Shown: piece by piece, positions 24,389-30,339 of the stretch
Layout of the letters: each line of letters opens with the position of its first letter
Numbering within the stretch: position 1 is the first letter of the stretch
Assembly: GCF_002155905.1 (NCBI RefSeq)
Contig: NZ_MUMF01000244.1
Span: forward strand, 1 to 36,656
Direction of reading: 5' to 3'
DNA length: 36,656 bases
Source: Streptomyces tricolor
Lineage (GTDB): Bacteria > Actinomycetota > Actinomycetes > Streptomycetales > Streptomycetaceae
Translations under genes and position numbers: made by a program
The notes under the pieces: model-generated
The model's database searches: none
The model's input: only the letters and a program-made list of their open reading frames with translations
Told to the model about the DNA's origin: nothing

Positions 24389-24586
24389 TCACGCCTTCCG
24401 CAGCTGGTCGGGGCTGTAGGAGCGGTATCCCTTGACGGCCTCGGTGAGTCGGCCGTCGATGCCCTTCACGACGACTTCGCCGCCGGTCTCGTCGTAGAAC
24501 ACGACGCCGGTCTTGCCGATCGTCCCCACGTTCTCCGGGCCAGCGGCGATGACGGTGACGCGGTCGCCCTTCTTGAAGCTGCTCAT
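24389..24586 (-). CDS. small KOW/SH3-like beta-barrel protein
   Basis: A 65-residue protein beginning MSSFKKGDRVTVIAAGPENVG, then KTGVVFYDETGGEVVVKG and a short C-terminal helix. Alternating strands with FKKGDRV and GxxGKTG resemble KOW or SH3-like folds that bind nucleic acid or protein. Position beside the Spd/TraB genes suggests an accessory of the transfer region. The fold guess rests on pattern alone. Confidence 0.6.
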   Translation of the reverse strand: MSSFKKGDRVTVIAAGPENVGTIGKTGVVFYDETGGEVVVKGIDGRLTEAVKGYRSYSPDQLRKA

Positions 24587-24607
24587 GTCGATCAGTCCTT
24601 TCGGTGG

Positions 24608-25201
24608 TCAGCGGGTGGTCTGGGTGGCGAACAGGCGGTCGAGGGCGGGCCACAACCGGTCGTTGCGGCCGTAGTCCGGGTCGATGAGGCAGACCTGCCA
24701 GGCGTCCAGCACCTCGGCCATGGCCGGCTTGCTGATGCCGCGCCAGATCTGCCGGAGGACGCTCGGCGGCATGTACTGGCCGAAGCGGGTGTACGGCCGG
24801 CCGCCGCGGATCGTGCCGGTGTCGCCCTGCCCTTGGGGCAGCAGCCGCGGGTGCGCGATGAACACCGTCACCCCGGCGGCCTCGCCGGCCCGGCGGATCC
24901 GGGTGAGGAGCTGCTCGTCGGCGACCAGCCCGGTCACCGCGGCCCGCTGCTGCCAGCGCAGCCCGTCGAATCCGCGGCCGTCGTAGCCGGGCTGCGACTG
25001 GTCGGTGAGGAACCCCGCCTGGTTCGCCGCGGCAAGGGTCGGGATCAGGGCGGCGGTCTCTTCGGCGGCGCCGTCGTCGTAGCCGGGCCACATCGACAGC
25101 TCACCCTCCAGCCACAGCGCCATCAGCTGGGCCATCTCCGGCAGGGTGCGCGCCGAAGCCCAGCGGCGTCGGTCCTGCAGCTTCTTACGCAGCCCGGCCA
25201 T
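24608..25201 (-). CDS. DUF6919-like protein
   Basis: A 197-residue protein, ATG 25201 (a GTG 3 nt earlier is possible), overlapping the upstream stop. The run RRRWASARTLPEMAQLMALWLEGEL, PGYDDGAAEETAALIPTLAAAN, AGFLTDQSQPGYDG, and WQQRAAVTGLVADEQLL matches DUF6919, as I remember it, a Streptomyces family common on plasmids and AICEs. After it comes VFIAHPRLLPQ and a Trp-rich end. Function of the family is unknown; its regular place next to transfer genes suggests a link to the element's spread. Confidence 0.72.
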   Translation of the reverse strand: MAGLRKKLQDRRRWASARTLPEMAQLMALWLEGELSMWPGYDDGAAEETAALIPTLAAANQAGFLTDQSQPGYDGRGFDGLRWQQRAAVTGLVADEQLLTRIRRAGEAAGVTVFIAHPRLLPQGQGDTGTIRGGRPYTRFGQYMPPSVLRQIWRGISKPAMAEVLDAWQVCLIDPDYGRNDRLWPALDRLFATQTTR

Positions 25202-25395
25202 CACAGGGCCGCCTTCGCGGGCCGGTTACGGAGCCAGGCGATGACGCCCAACCCGAGCCAGGCCGGCCCCGGGACCAGGCCGACGATCACGGCGATCCCG
25301 GTCAGGGCGGCGGCGATCGGGGCCGCAGCCGGCGGCCACACACCGACCGCGATCAGATACACGCCCAGCAGGGCGATCAGGATGATGCGGAACAT
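25201..25395 (-). CDS. small membrane protein of the transfer operon
   Basis: A 64-residue protein: MFRIILIALLGVYLIAVGVW, then PAAAPIAAALTGIAVIVGLV, and AWLGLGVIAWLRNRPAKAAL. This gives two to three hydrophobic segments with a basic C-terminus. Its stop overlaps the DUF6919-like start. Small hydrophobic Spd proteins cluster near traB in Streptomyces plasmids, so a spread role is reasonable. Confidence 0.68.
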   Translation of the reverse strand: MFRIILIALLGVYLIAVGVWPPAAAPIAAALTGIAVIVGLVPGPAWLGLGVIAWLRNRPAKAAL

Positions 25396-25484
25396 GACGA
25401 CCTCACAGGTCAGAAACGGGTGGGGGTTGCTGGTCAGATCTCCAGGGCTCACGTCCCGAGCGGACGCGAGCCGAGGGCTACTGA

Positions 25485-25646
25485 TCAGCGGTTGAAGGCG
25501 TTCTCGTGTGCGGTGGCCTTGCGCTGCGCCTCCTCCTGGGAGGCGCCATGGCCGTAAACGCGACGGCAGGAGCAGTAGAAGGTCCACCACTCGCTGCTGG
25601 TCTGCTCGACCGTGGTGATGTGCTTCTTGCGGGTGAACAGGCCCAT
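25485..25646 (-). CDS. 53-residue Cys-containing small protein
   Basis: Reading on the minus strand from ATG 25646 gives MGLFTRKKHITTVEQTSSEW, then WTFYCSCRRVYGHGASQEEA and a basic helix. The CSC pair and WW are notable. GAGGAG lies 5 nt upstream. An intact frame, a good ribosome site and operon position support a gene. Function unknown. Confidence 0.6.
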   Translation of the reverse strand: MGLFTRKKHITTVEQTSSEWWTFYCSCRRVYGHGASQEEAQRKATAHENAFNR

Positions 25647-25662
25647 CAGGGCTCCTCTCGGG

Positions 25663-25833
25663 TCAGATGCGGGGGGAGTAGACGTAGCCGTCGATCACTA
25701 CTTCCTGGGCTTCCATCCTGTTGGCCTTCATGTGTTCGACGGCCTGCCGCGCGCCCTGCTCGGCGGAGTCCGCCTCGACGTTGCCCCTGTACACGAGCCC
25801 GCTGCGGGTGATGGCGACGAAGTCGAACGTCAT
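25663..25833 (-). CDS. 56-residue small protein
   Basis: From ATG 25833 the product starts MTFDFVAITRSGLVYRGNVE, then ADSAEQGARQAVEHMKANRM and ends VVIDGYVYSPRI. Strand, helix, strand order suggests a small alpha-beta domain. The ribosome site (AAGGGA) is 7 nt upstream. It sits next to the 53-residue gene. Function unknown. Confidence 0.58.
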   Translation of the reverse strand: MTFDFVAITRSGLVYRGNVEADSAEQGARQAVEHMKANRMEAQEVVIDGYVYSPRI

Positions 25834-25851
25834 GGGTGGGTCCCTTTCTGG

Positions 25852-25898
25852 GCCGGGACTGTCCCGGCTCCCCTCACCGCCCGCGCGCTGTCGGGCGG
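25852..25898 (-). terminator. two tandem hairpins between small genes
   Basis: CCGGG-type stem 25852-25858/25862-25868 (7 bp, 3-nt loop) and CCGCCCG/CGGGCGG at 25878-25884/25892-25898 lie between 25912-26025 and 25663-25833. Neither has a T tract, so partial termination or RNA stabilisation is likelier than a full stop. Confidence 0.4.
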
Positions 25899-25911
25899 AT
25901 CGGGCAGCCGG

Positions 25912-26025
25912 TCAGTCGTTCTCGTCGTCGCCGGGTGGACCCCAGATCTGCGGCGGGCAGTCGTCCATGGCCTCCGGGTCGCGGATCGTGCCGGGCGGCA
26001 GCTGCTCGTAGTGGGTGGCCGGCAT
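25912..26025 (-). CDS. 37-residue acidic micro-protein
   Basis: ATG 26025 overlaps the stop of the gene upstream by one base (TGATG). The product is MPATHYEQLPPGTIRDPEAM, then DDCPPQIWGPPGDDEND. It is acidic and Pro-rich with one Cys, probably unstructured. Its support is the coupled start and operon position; no homology can be claimed. Confidence 0.45.
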   Translation of the reverse strand: MPATHYEQLPPGTIRDPEAMDDCPPQIWGPPGDDEND

Positions 26026-26249
26026 CAGGCGGCGGCCGGGAGGTGCAGGCCGCGGATCTCGTCCATCAGCGGCAGCTCGTCCGGGTTCGCCTCGTCGTAC
26101 AGGGCGACCTGGTAGGCGATGTACGCCCGGTCGATCGCGTCGGTCGCGGCGAGGTAGTCGGCGATGAAGCCGGCACGGACAGCGGCCTCGGCCTTGGCGA
26201 CGACGGTCTCGAACGGGTCCTCGGACGAGATCAGGGTGAGCGTGGACAT
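26025..26249 (-). CDS. small helical protein of unknown function
   Basis: A 74-residue protein from ATG 26249 (GGATCC-adjacent AAAGGAT upstream): MSTLTLISSEDPFETVVAKA, then AAVRAGFIADYLAATDAIDRAY and EANPDELPLMDEIRGLHL. It is helical and acidic. An upstream in-frame ATG at 26270 lacks a ribosome site. No family recognised. Confidence 0.6.
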   Translation of the reverse strand: MSTLTLISSEDPFETVVAKAEAAVRAGFIADYLAATDAIDRAYIAYQVALYDEANPDELPLMDEIRGLHLPAAA

Positions 26250-26285
26250 TAAGGATCCTTTCGGGATCAAGAGAGGGGTGGAAGG

Positions 26286-26603
26286 TCAGGCGGTGGGGCG
26301 GGGCATGGCGCGGCACTTCTCCGCGTGGGCCTGGGCCCAGTCGCGGGCGGCGTCGCCGAGGCTGCTGGCGAAGAAGTCGTCGCCGAACGTGCTGGCGTCC
26401 ATCCCGAGGTACGTGGAGACGTCCTTCTGCCTGCACCCCTGGCAGTAGGCGGTGATCGTGATGTCGGTGACCGTGCCAACGCTGGTCTGGCGGTCGATGC
26501 CGATGGCCTTGATGTCGACGGTGGCGCCCGCGATGGTCAGGTAGCGGGCGATGACACCCTCGGGCCACTCGGTCGACTGGGCGGTCTGGGCGGAGGCAGG
26601 CAT
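26286..26603 (-). CDS. unknown protein with a CxxC pair
   Basis: A 105-residue protein: RYLTIAGATVDIKAIGIDRQ, TITAYCQGCRQKDVST, then a helix with SSLGDAARDWAQAHAEKCRAM. The CQGC pair plus a later Cys, with the helix AQAHAEKC, looks like a small zinc site (C-x2-C ... H-x3-C). It starts after a 38-bp leader that is repeated before the next upstream gene. Function unknown. Confidence 0.62.
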   Translation of the reverse strand: MPASAQTAQSTEWPEGVIARYLTIAGATVDIKAIGIDRQTSVGTVTDITITAYCQGCRQKDVSTYLGMDASTFGDDFFASSLGDAARDWAQAHAEKCRAMPRPTA

Positions 26604-26638
26604 GGCGGATCTCCTCGGCTGGTCAGGCTGGGATGGGA
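26601..26638. repeat. 38-bp gene leader, copy A
   Basis: The start codon and leader of the 26286-26603 gene match copy B at 26840-26877 in 34 of 38 positions, both including CTGGTCAGGCTGGGATGGGA. Confidence 0.75.
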
Positions 26639-26647
26639 AGGGGTGGG

Positions 26648-26842
26648 TCAGGCTTCGATGACGTGGGCGATACGGCTCTCGGGGATCGAGTCCGTGACGC
26701 CGCCGCTGTACTGCAGCACCACGAAGTCGCCGTCGTAGGCGCAGCTCTCCAGGCGCTCGGTCGCCCCCAGCGCCTCGAAGTGGCGCTCGTCGCCGTCGAC
26801 GTAGCTGGTGCCGTCCGTGGTGATGATCTGGAACTTGGGCAT
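26648..26842 (-). CDS. 64-residue beta-rich protein
   Basis: From ATG 26842: MPKFQIITTDGTSYVDGDER, HFEALGATERLESCAYDGDF, VVLQYSGGVTDSIPESRIAH. Alternating strands with one helix suggest a compact beta domain. It shares its leader sequence with the next gene at 26286-26603, so the two are probably expressed at similar levels. No family recognised. Confidence 0.62.
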   Translation of the reverse strand: MPKFQIITTDGTSYVDGDERHFEALGATERLESCAYDGDFVVLQYSGGVTDSIPESRIAHVIEA

Positions 26843-26877
26843 GGCTGGTCTCCTCAACTGGTCAGGCTGGGATGGGA
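26840..26877. repeat. 38-bp gene leader, copy B
   Basis: The leader of the 26648-26842 gene is a near-identical direct copy of 26601-26638 (four differences), covering start codon, ribosome site GAGGAGA and 20 nt upstream. Confidence 0.75.
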
Positions 26878-26884
26878 TGGGGGT

Positions 26885-26981
26885 GCCGCGGGCGGTATGG
26901 GCGAGGGGATGGCACCGCCCGCGGCGGATCAGGGGTGAGGGGCCGCGAGTGGCGGCTGGGGGATGTACCACCACCCGCGGC
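26885..26981. repeat. four alternating inverted copies of GCCGCGGGYGGT
   Basis: Hairpin 1 has perfect 12-bp arms at 26885-26896 and 26914-26925. Hairpin 2 has 11-bp arms with one mismatch at 26942-26952 and 26971-26981. The two hairpins are direct repeats of each other. An alternative GGTGCC/GGCACC pairing inside hairpin 1 is also possible. They fill the 150-nt gap between 26993-27211 and 26648-26842 and have no T tract. Confidence 0.7.
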
Positions 26982-26992
26982 AATCAGGGGCC

Positions 26993-27211
26993 CTACTTGG
27001 GCAGGGGGTGCTCGCTGCGGTCGTTGACCGCATGGAGCCGGCGCATCATGCGCTCATAGCCGACGAACCCGGTCGCGAGCCGCTGCCCGGTCTCAACGTC
27101 CGTGACGGCCACCCGCAGCAGCCGGCCGGAGTCGATGGGCTCGGCAACCGCGGCGATCACCTCGTCCGCCTTCGCCTGCGCCGCAGACAGACGCTCCAGG
27201 TCGGCGCTCAC
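26993..27211 (-). CDS. small helical protein of unknown function
   Basis: A 72-residue protein, GTG start in a GTGA overlap with the gene upstream. MSADLERLSAAQAKADEVIA is helical; RVAVTDVETGQRLATGFVGYERMM follows. The end is short and basic. No family recognised. Confidence 0.6.
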   Translation of the reverse strand: MSADLERLSAAQAKADEVIAAVAEPIDSGRLLRVAVTDVETGQRLATGFVGYERMMRRLHAVNDRSEHPLPK

Positions 27212-27429
27212 TGCACACCTCGCTCGGCGTCGAGGGCCGCGAGCAGGTCGAGCAGGACCCAGTGCAGGCCGGTGGCGGCGCGGATCATCTCGTCCTGGCT
27301 GTGGATGTTCGCCTGGCCCTTCTCGGCGAGGACGTTCCGGGCCCGGGCGATGGCATCCTGCAGAGACGGGACACCGACGTGCGCGTCCCTCTCCGGGCCG
27401 TGAAGCGGGGTGAAGGAGGCCACGGTCAC
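27208..27429 (-). CDS. small helical protein of unknown function
   Basis: A 73-residue protein from GTG 27429, which overlaps the preceding stop in GTGA form. VPSLQDAIARARNVLAEKGQ, HSQDEMIRAATGLHWVLLDL and a final helix. A three-helix fold is likely. It is part of four genes at the operon head joined by 4-nt overlaps. Confidence 0.58.
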   Translation of the reverse strand: MTVASFTPLHGPERDAHVGVPSLQDAIARARNVLAEKGQANIHSQDEMIRAATGLHWVLLDLLAALDAERGVQ

Positions 27430-27599
27430 CACCCCCGCAGCTGCATCACGCGGCGGCGCTCGGCCGGCTCGATCGGCAGCGGCGGCAGATCCGGCGTCGG
27501 CTCCACACGGCGGACGAACGTCGCCAGGTCGTGGGCGAGGCGGTCGGCCTCGGACAGGCCCGGCTGCGTCGGCGCGGGACGGGCGGCGTCGGCGGTCAC
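27426..27599 (-). CDS. 57-residue small protein
   Basis: GTG 27599 overlaps the upstream stop (GTGA) and its own stop overlaps the next GTG. The product is MTADAARPAPTQPGLSEADR, then LAHDLATFVRRVEPTPDLPP and ERRRVMQLRGW. Two coupled junctions make a gene likely even though it is short. Function unknown. Confidence 0.58.
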   Translation of the reverse strand: MTADAARPAPTQPGLSEADRLAHDLATFVRRVEPTPDLPPLPIEPAERRRVMQLRGW

Positions 27600-28021
27600 C
27601 GGGCCACCCCCGTCCCCTGGACCTCGGCCGCGTAGGCGGTGGCCTTCGCGAGCATGCCCGGTACCTCGTCGACACCGTCACCACCCCAGCCGGCGAGCGG
27701 CACCCAGCGCTTCGGCGCCTGCCCCTCCTCGAAGTCGGGGTCGGTGTCGTCGGCGGTCGGCAGCCGGAACGTGTCCACGGCGAACCGCGACCACCGGCCG
27801 GCGGGCTCCTCCGTGGCCACGATCAGCACCGTGCCCGCACGCTGGATGCCGAGGATGCGTGCGTCGGACGGGGAACCGATGACGTCCAGGGCGCGGCGGG
27901 CGATCAGCTCGCGAAGCCGGGCGATACGGGCCGGACGGTCGACAGTCCGGTCGGCGATTGCCGAGATCGATGCGGTGGTGCGCTCGGCGCTCTGGAACGC
28001 CGGTACGATCTGAGTAGCCAC
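27596..28021 (-). CDS. first gene of the transfer operon, unknown function
   Basis: A 141-residue protein from GTG 28021; GAGGAGA lies 4-5 nt upstream. The N-terminal helix SAERTTASISAIADRTVDRPARIARLRELIARRAL is followed by a beta region (SDARILGIQRAGTVLIVATEEP, WSRFAVDTF) and an acidic Pro-rich part (DDTDPDFEEGQ). It stands directly downstream of the regulated promoter at 28.18 kb, so it is among the first proteins made when the operon is switched on. Confidence 0.65.
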   Translation of the reverse strand: MATQIVPAFQSAERTTASISAIADRTVDRPARIARLRELIARRALDVIGSPSDARILGIQRAGTVLIVATEEPAGRWSRFAVDTFRLPTADDTDPDFEEGQAPKRWVPLAGWGGDGVDEVPGMLAKATAYAAEVQGTGVAR

Positions 28022-28024
28022 AGG

Positions 28025-28088
28025 GTCTCCTCTGCAGAACCTGGTGGTCAGGGCCGGCACGCGAGGTAGGAGTCGCGTTGTCCGGCCC
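28025..28088 (-). promoter_or_regulatory. structured 5' leader with anti-SD loop
   Basis: On the minus strand GGGCCGG pairs with CCGGCCC (28088-28082/28057-28051) and ACGCGA with TCGCGT inside, leaving the 8-nt loop CTCCTACC. The loop's CTCCT is complementary to the AGGAG at 28031-28027 of the first gene's ribosome site. A second ACTCCTACC lies at 28130-28122. Confidence 0.45.
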
Positions 28089-28147
28089 GTCTTCTTTTAT
28101 GTGCCGTCCGCGGACTGTGCCGGTAGGAGTGGACGACTCGCCTTCCT

Positions 28148-28165
28148 CTCAAGCTGCGGCTTGAG
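28148..28165. promoter_or_regulatory. CTCAAGC-N4-GCTTGAG operator-like palindrome
   Basis: Perfect 7-bp arms with a 4-nt centre, lying about +9 to +26 of the minus promoter. The same CTTGA(G/C) half site recurs at the -35 of both promoters here. Confidence 0.6.
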
Positions 28166-28180
28166 CGGCTGACTGATACG

Positions 28181-28209
28181 ACCGTAGAGCCGCGGCTGGG
28201 GCGAGTCAA
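28181..28209 (-). promoter_or_regulatory. promoter of the long minus-strand operon
   Basis: TTGACT (28209-28204), 17-nt spacer, TACGGT (28186-28181), close to the vegetative Streptomyces consensus. It predicts a start near 28174 and a 150-nt leader. Confidence 0.65.
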
Positions 28210-28239
28210 GCGGGCCAACTCAACTTCTCCAATCGAGTC

Positions 28240-28268
28240 TTGAGTACACGTCGGATCGCCCGTACCCT
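28240..28268 (+). promoter_or_regulatory. divergent promoter of the small HTH gene
   Basis: TTGAGT (28240-28245), 17-nt spacer, TACCCT (28263-28268). The predicted transcript start falls at or next to the ATG at 28275, and no ribosome site precedes that ATG, so a leaderless mRNA is likely. Confidence 0.6.
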
Positions 28269-28274
28269 CACGGC

Positions 28275-28529
28275 ATGGCCGACCTCCCCGACGCACCCTT
28301 CGCTCCTTACGAAGACCAGCTCCGATCCATCCCGGACCTCACTGAGCGATGGGCCACGTTCGTCGACCTCGCCAGTCACCTGGAGCACGAACTCGAACGA
28401 TTCCGGCGCCGGCAGCGCCAGGAGATCGCCCGCGGACTCAAGGACAAGGGCAAGACCTGGCGCGAAGTCGGGGAGGTCATGGGCGGGGTCACGTACCAGC
28501 GGGCCCACCAGTTCGGCCAAGGCGAATGA
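28275..28529 (+). CDS. small sigma-like helix-turn-helix regulator
   Basis: An 84-residue protein. The first half is a helical, acidic region (PFAPYEDQLRSIPDLTERWATF). The second half is a DNA-binding HTH of the sigma-70 region-4 type: RRRQRQEIARGLKDKGKTWREVGEVMGGVTYQRAHQF, with GKTWREVGEVMG as the first helix and turn. It diverges from the long operon, and CTTGAG half sites overlap both promoters, so it is the best candidate for the repressor of the switch. That link is inferred. Confidence 0.75.
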   Translation: MADLPDAPFAPYEDQLRSIPDLTERWATFVDLASHLEHELERFRRRQRQEIARGLKDKGKTWREVGEVMGGVTYQRAHQFGQGE

Positions 28530-28685
28530 CGAGGTCATGCGTCCAGCAAACGCCCATAACGCGCGTGGTTGAAGGACGTTCCCCCGACACGACAACGCCA
28601 TAGCGAGCACGACCAGACACCGCGGTGACACCGCCCCGTCGCCGCCCTGCCAGACCCGAGCGCCACGAGCACGGGAGCCCCCACA

Positions 28686-29321
28686 GTGGACATCGCAACC
28701 TGGACCGGCCGCACCGCATGCCTCCTTCAGCAAGCCATGCGGCTGACCAACGAGGCGTTCGCCGAGCGCCTCGGGATCAGCGAGCGGACCATCAGCCGGT
28801 GGCACGCCAATCCGGCGATGGTTCACCGGACCGAGGTGCAGCAGATCCTGGACATCGCATACGAGGAGGCGGGGGAGGCAGTGCAGCGACGGTTCGCGCT
28901 CCTGCTCCGGCCTCCCGAGCCGAGCGTGCAGGCGCAGGCCCTGCGGGTAGCGATAGCGGTCGTGCTGCGCGGCGACGACGTGCTCTTGGTCTGCAGGCGC
29001 GGGGACGGCGAGCTGCGATGGCAGTTCCCCGCCGGCATGGTGAAGCCAGGCGCCGCACCGGAGACAGTGGCGGTGCAGGAAACCCACGGGGAGACGGGCG
29101 TGCACTGCACGGTCCGGCAGCGGCTCGGCGAGCGCGTCCACCCGGTCACCGGCGTCGTTGCGACGTACTTCCTTTGTGACCATCTCGCGGGTGAGGCCAC
29201 GAACCGGGACGCCGTCGAGAACGTCGACGTCACCTGGGTCCCCCGCGCCGCGCTGACCCGCTTCATCCCGTCCGCGCAGATCTATCCGCCCATCCTGAGC
29301 GCCCTGGAGGCAGCCGCATGA
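28686..29321 (+). CDS. HTH-Nudix fusion with a degenerate Nudix box
   Basis: A 211-residue protein, GTG start with GGAG 8 nt upstream. Residues 10-45 form an XRE-like HTH (MRLTNEAFAERLGISERTISRW). Residues 85-205 form a Nudix fold (ALRVAIAVVLRGDDVLLVCRR). Its box reads GMVKPGAAPETVAVQETHGETGV; against GX5EX7REUXEEXGU the first E is A, R is Q, and one metal-binding E is G, so hydrolysis is doubtful. Nudix-like sensor repressors such as NrtR bind nucleotides without hydrolysing them, so a ligand-responsive regulator is plausible. It overlaps the next Nudix gene by 4 nt. Confidence 0.82.
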   Translation: MDIATWTGRTACLLQQAMRLTNEAFAERLGISERTISRWHANPAMVHRTEVQQILDIAYEEAGEAVQRRFALLLRPPEPSVQAQALRVAIAVVLRGDDVLLVCRRGDGELRWQFPAGMVKPGAAPETVAVQETHGETGVHCTVRQRLGERVHPVTGVVATYFLCDHLAGEATNRDAVENVDVTWVPRAALTRFIPSAQIYPPILSALEAAA

Positions 29322-29731
29322 CGACCGAGACGACGACCGAGAAGCCTCCCGTGTCGGTGGCGATCATCGTCGACCAGGGGAAGGTGCTCATGGCGCGCCG
29401 ACGGGCCGCCGAGGGCGAGATCTCTTGGGTGTTCCCCGGCGGTGCGATCGAGGACGGCGAGAGCCCGGAAGCGGCGGCTGTCCGCGAGGTGGGCGAGGAG
29501 ACCGGGCTGAAGGTCGAGGCGATCAAGGTTCTCGGGGATCGCGTGCACCCGAAGTCTGGCGTACCGATGCACTACGTCGCCGTCCGTCTCGTCGACGGAG
29601 AGGCCCGGGTTGCCGACGCAGAGGAGCTGGACGCCATTACGTGGGCGCAGCACTCGGAGCTTCCCGGCCTGGTGCCCTACGGTCTCTTCAAGCCGGTGCA
29701 GGAGTACCTCGACGAGGTGCTTCCGCGCTAG
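29318..29731 (+). CDS. Nudix hydrolase with a canonical box
   Basis: A 137-residue enzyme; ATG in an ATGA overlap with the HTH-Nudix gene, GGAGG 7 nt upstream. The box GGAIEDGESPEAAAVREVGEETGL contains every consensus residue, so metal-dependent hydrolysis of a nucleoside diphosphate linked to another moiety is expected. The segment after it (VLGDRVHPKSGV) mirrors LGERVHPVTGV in the neighbour, so the two Nudix domains are paralogues. The pair may act as enzyme and sensor of one metabolite. The substrate is unknown. Confidence 0.88.
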   Translation: MTTETTTEKPPVSVAIIVDQGKVLMARRRAAEGEISWVFPGGAIEDGESPEAAAVREVGEETGLKVEAIKVLGDRVHPKSGVPMHYVAVRLVDGEARVADAEELDAITWAQHSELPGLVPYGLFKPVQEYLDEVLPR

Positions 29732-29811
29732 CCGTTGCCCCTGTTTCTCACTCGAAAGAGTGGCTGGGCCTCTGCTCCGGGTTGTGAGTGAATGGAGCAG
29801 GCCTGAAAACG

Positions 29812-29848
29812 CGAACGGCCGGGCGGTGGCGACCGCCCGGCCTGTTCG
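29812..29848 (+). terminator. long GC-rich hairpin after the Nudix genes
   Basis: Arms GGCCGGGCGGT/ACCGCCCGGCC with a GGCG loop (29817-29842) are extended by CGAAC/GTTCG past one bulge. No T tract follows; factor-dependent termination or RNA protection are both possible. Confidence 0.5.
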
Positions 29849-29905
29849 ACCGGCGAGTGGCGACTCGCCGATCATCACCCACCCCTGCGAAGGATGGAGT
29901 TCTCC

Positions 29906-30211
29906 ATGACGGTAGCAGCCCCTGCCCGTTTAACGCCCCCCTCTTTGTCGACAGACCACCTGCTCGACGCCCCGCTCCCCCAACTGCTGGCCGAGCACAA
30001 CGTCGAGGTGTCGACGCTGGAGACTGACCCGGGTTTTACCGGCGGCGCCTACGTCCGCGGCGACGGCTCGCTGCTGTTCGTGCGCCCGGCGGGCCGGCCG
30101 GAGGCGGAGTGGGAGATCGTGGCCCGCGCGATGCTGGGCCGGCTGCTGGGGGTGCCGCTGCCGGACCTGCCTGACCTGTACCAGCTGACGGAGATGCAAC
30201 CGTCCGCGTAG
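29906..30211 (+). CDS. unknown protein of the plus-strand cassette
   Basis: A 101-residue protein. ATG 29906 is chosen because GGAG is 6 nt upstream; an ATG at 29894 has no properly spaced site. It reads DHLLDAPLPQLLAEHNVEVST, GGAYVRGDGSLLFVRPAGRPEAEWEIVARAMLGRLLGVPLPDLPDLYQLTEM. A beta hairpin followed by an Ala-rich helix and the PDLPDLYQLTE end suggests a small accessory of a regulator. It is between hairpins and probably on its own transcript. No family named. Confidence 0.6.
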   Translation: MTVAAPARLTPPSLSTDHLLDAPLPQLLAEHNVEVSTLETDPGFTGGAYVRGDGSLLFVRPAGRPEAEWEIVARAMLGRLLGVPLPDLPDLYQLTEMQPSA

Positions 30212-30225
30212 CCTCTGGCCACTCC

Positions 30226-30254
30226 AGCCCCGTCCGTGTTGCACGGGCGGGGCT
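30226..30254 (+). terminator. GC-rich terminator hairpin
   Basis: GCCCCGTCCGTG and CACGGGCGGGGC pair with one T-G wobble and a 3-nt loop, then TTCG. It closes the transcript of 29906-30211. Confidence 0.55.
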
Positions 30255-30339
30255 TCGCCGTTCGCGCCCTTGTGGCCGGCCTGCGCTGCCCTGACCGTGG
30301 TCTGTCAGCGGGGTGTCGTCTGGGCGAGAGGGGTCTTGC

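Noticed and set aside
28530..28685. Promoter for the HTH-Nudix gene with TTGAAG as -35
   Set aside because: No -10 box at suitable distance; nothing convincing was seen in this gap.
28206..29183. Minus-strand 325-codon frame over the plus cassette
   Set aside because: The plus strand encodes recognisable HTH and Nudix domains; the minus frame has none and would cross the divergent promoters.
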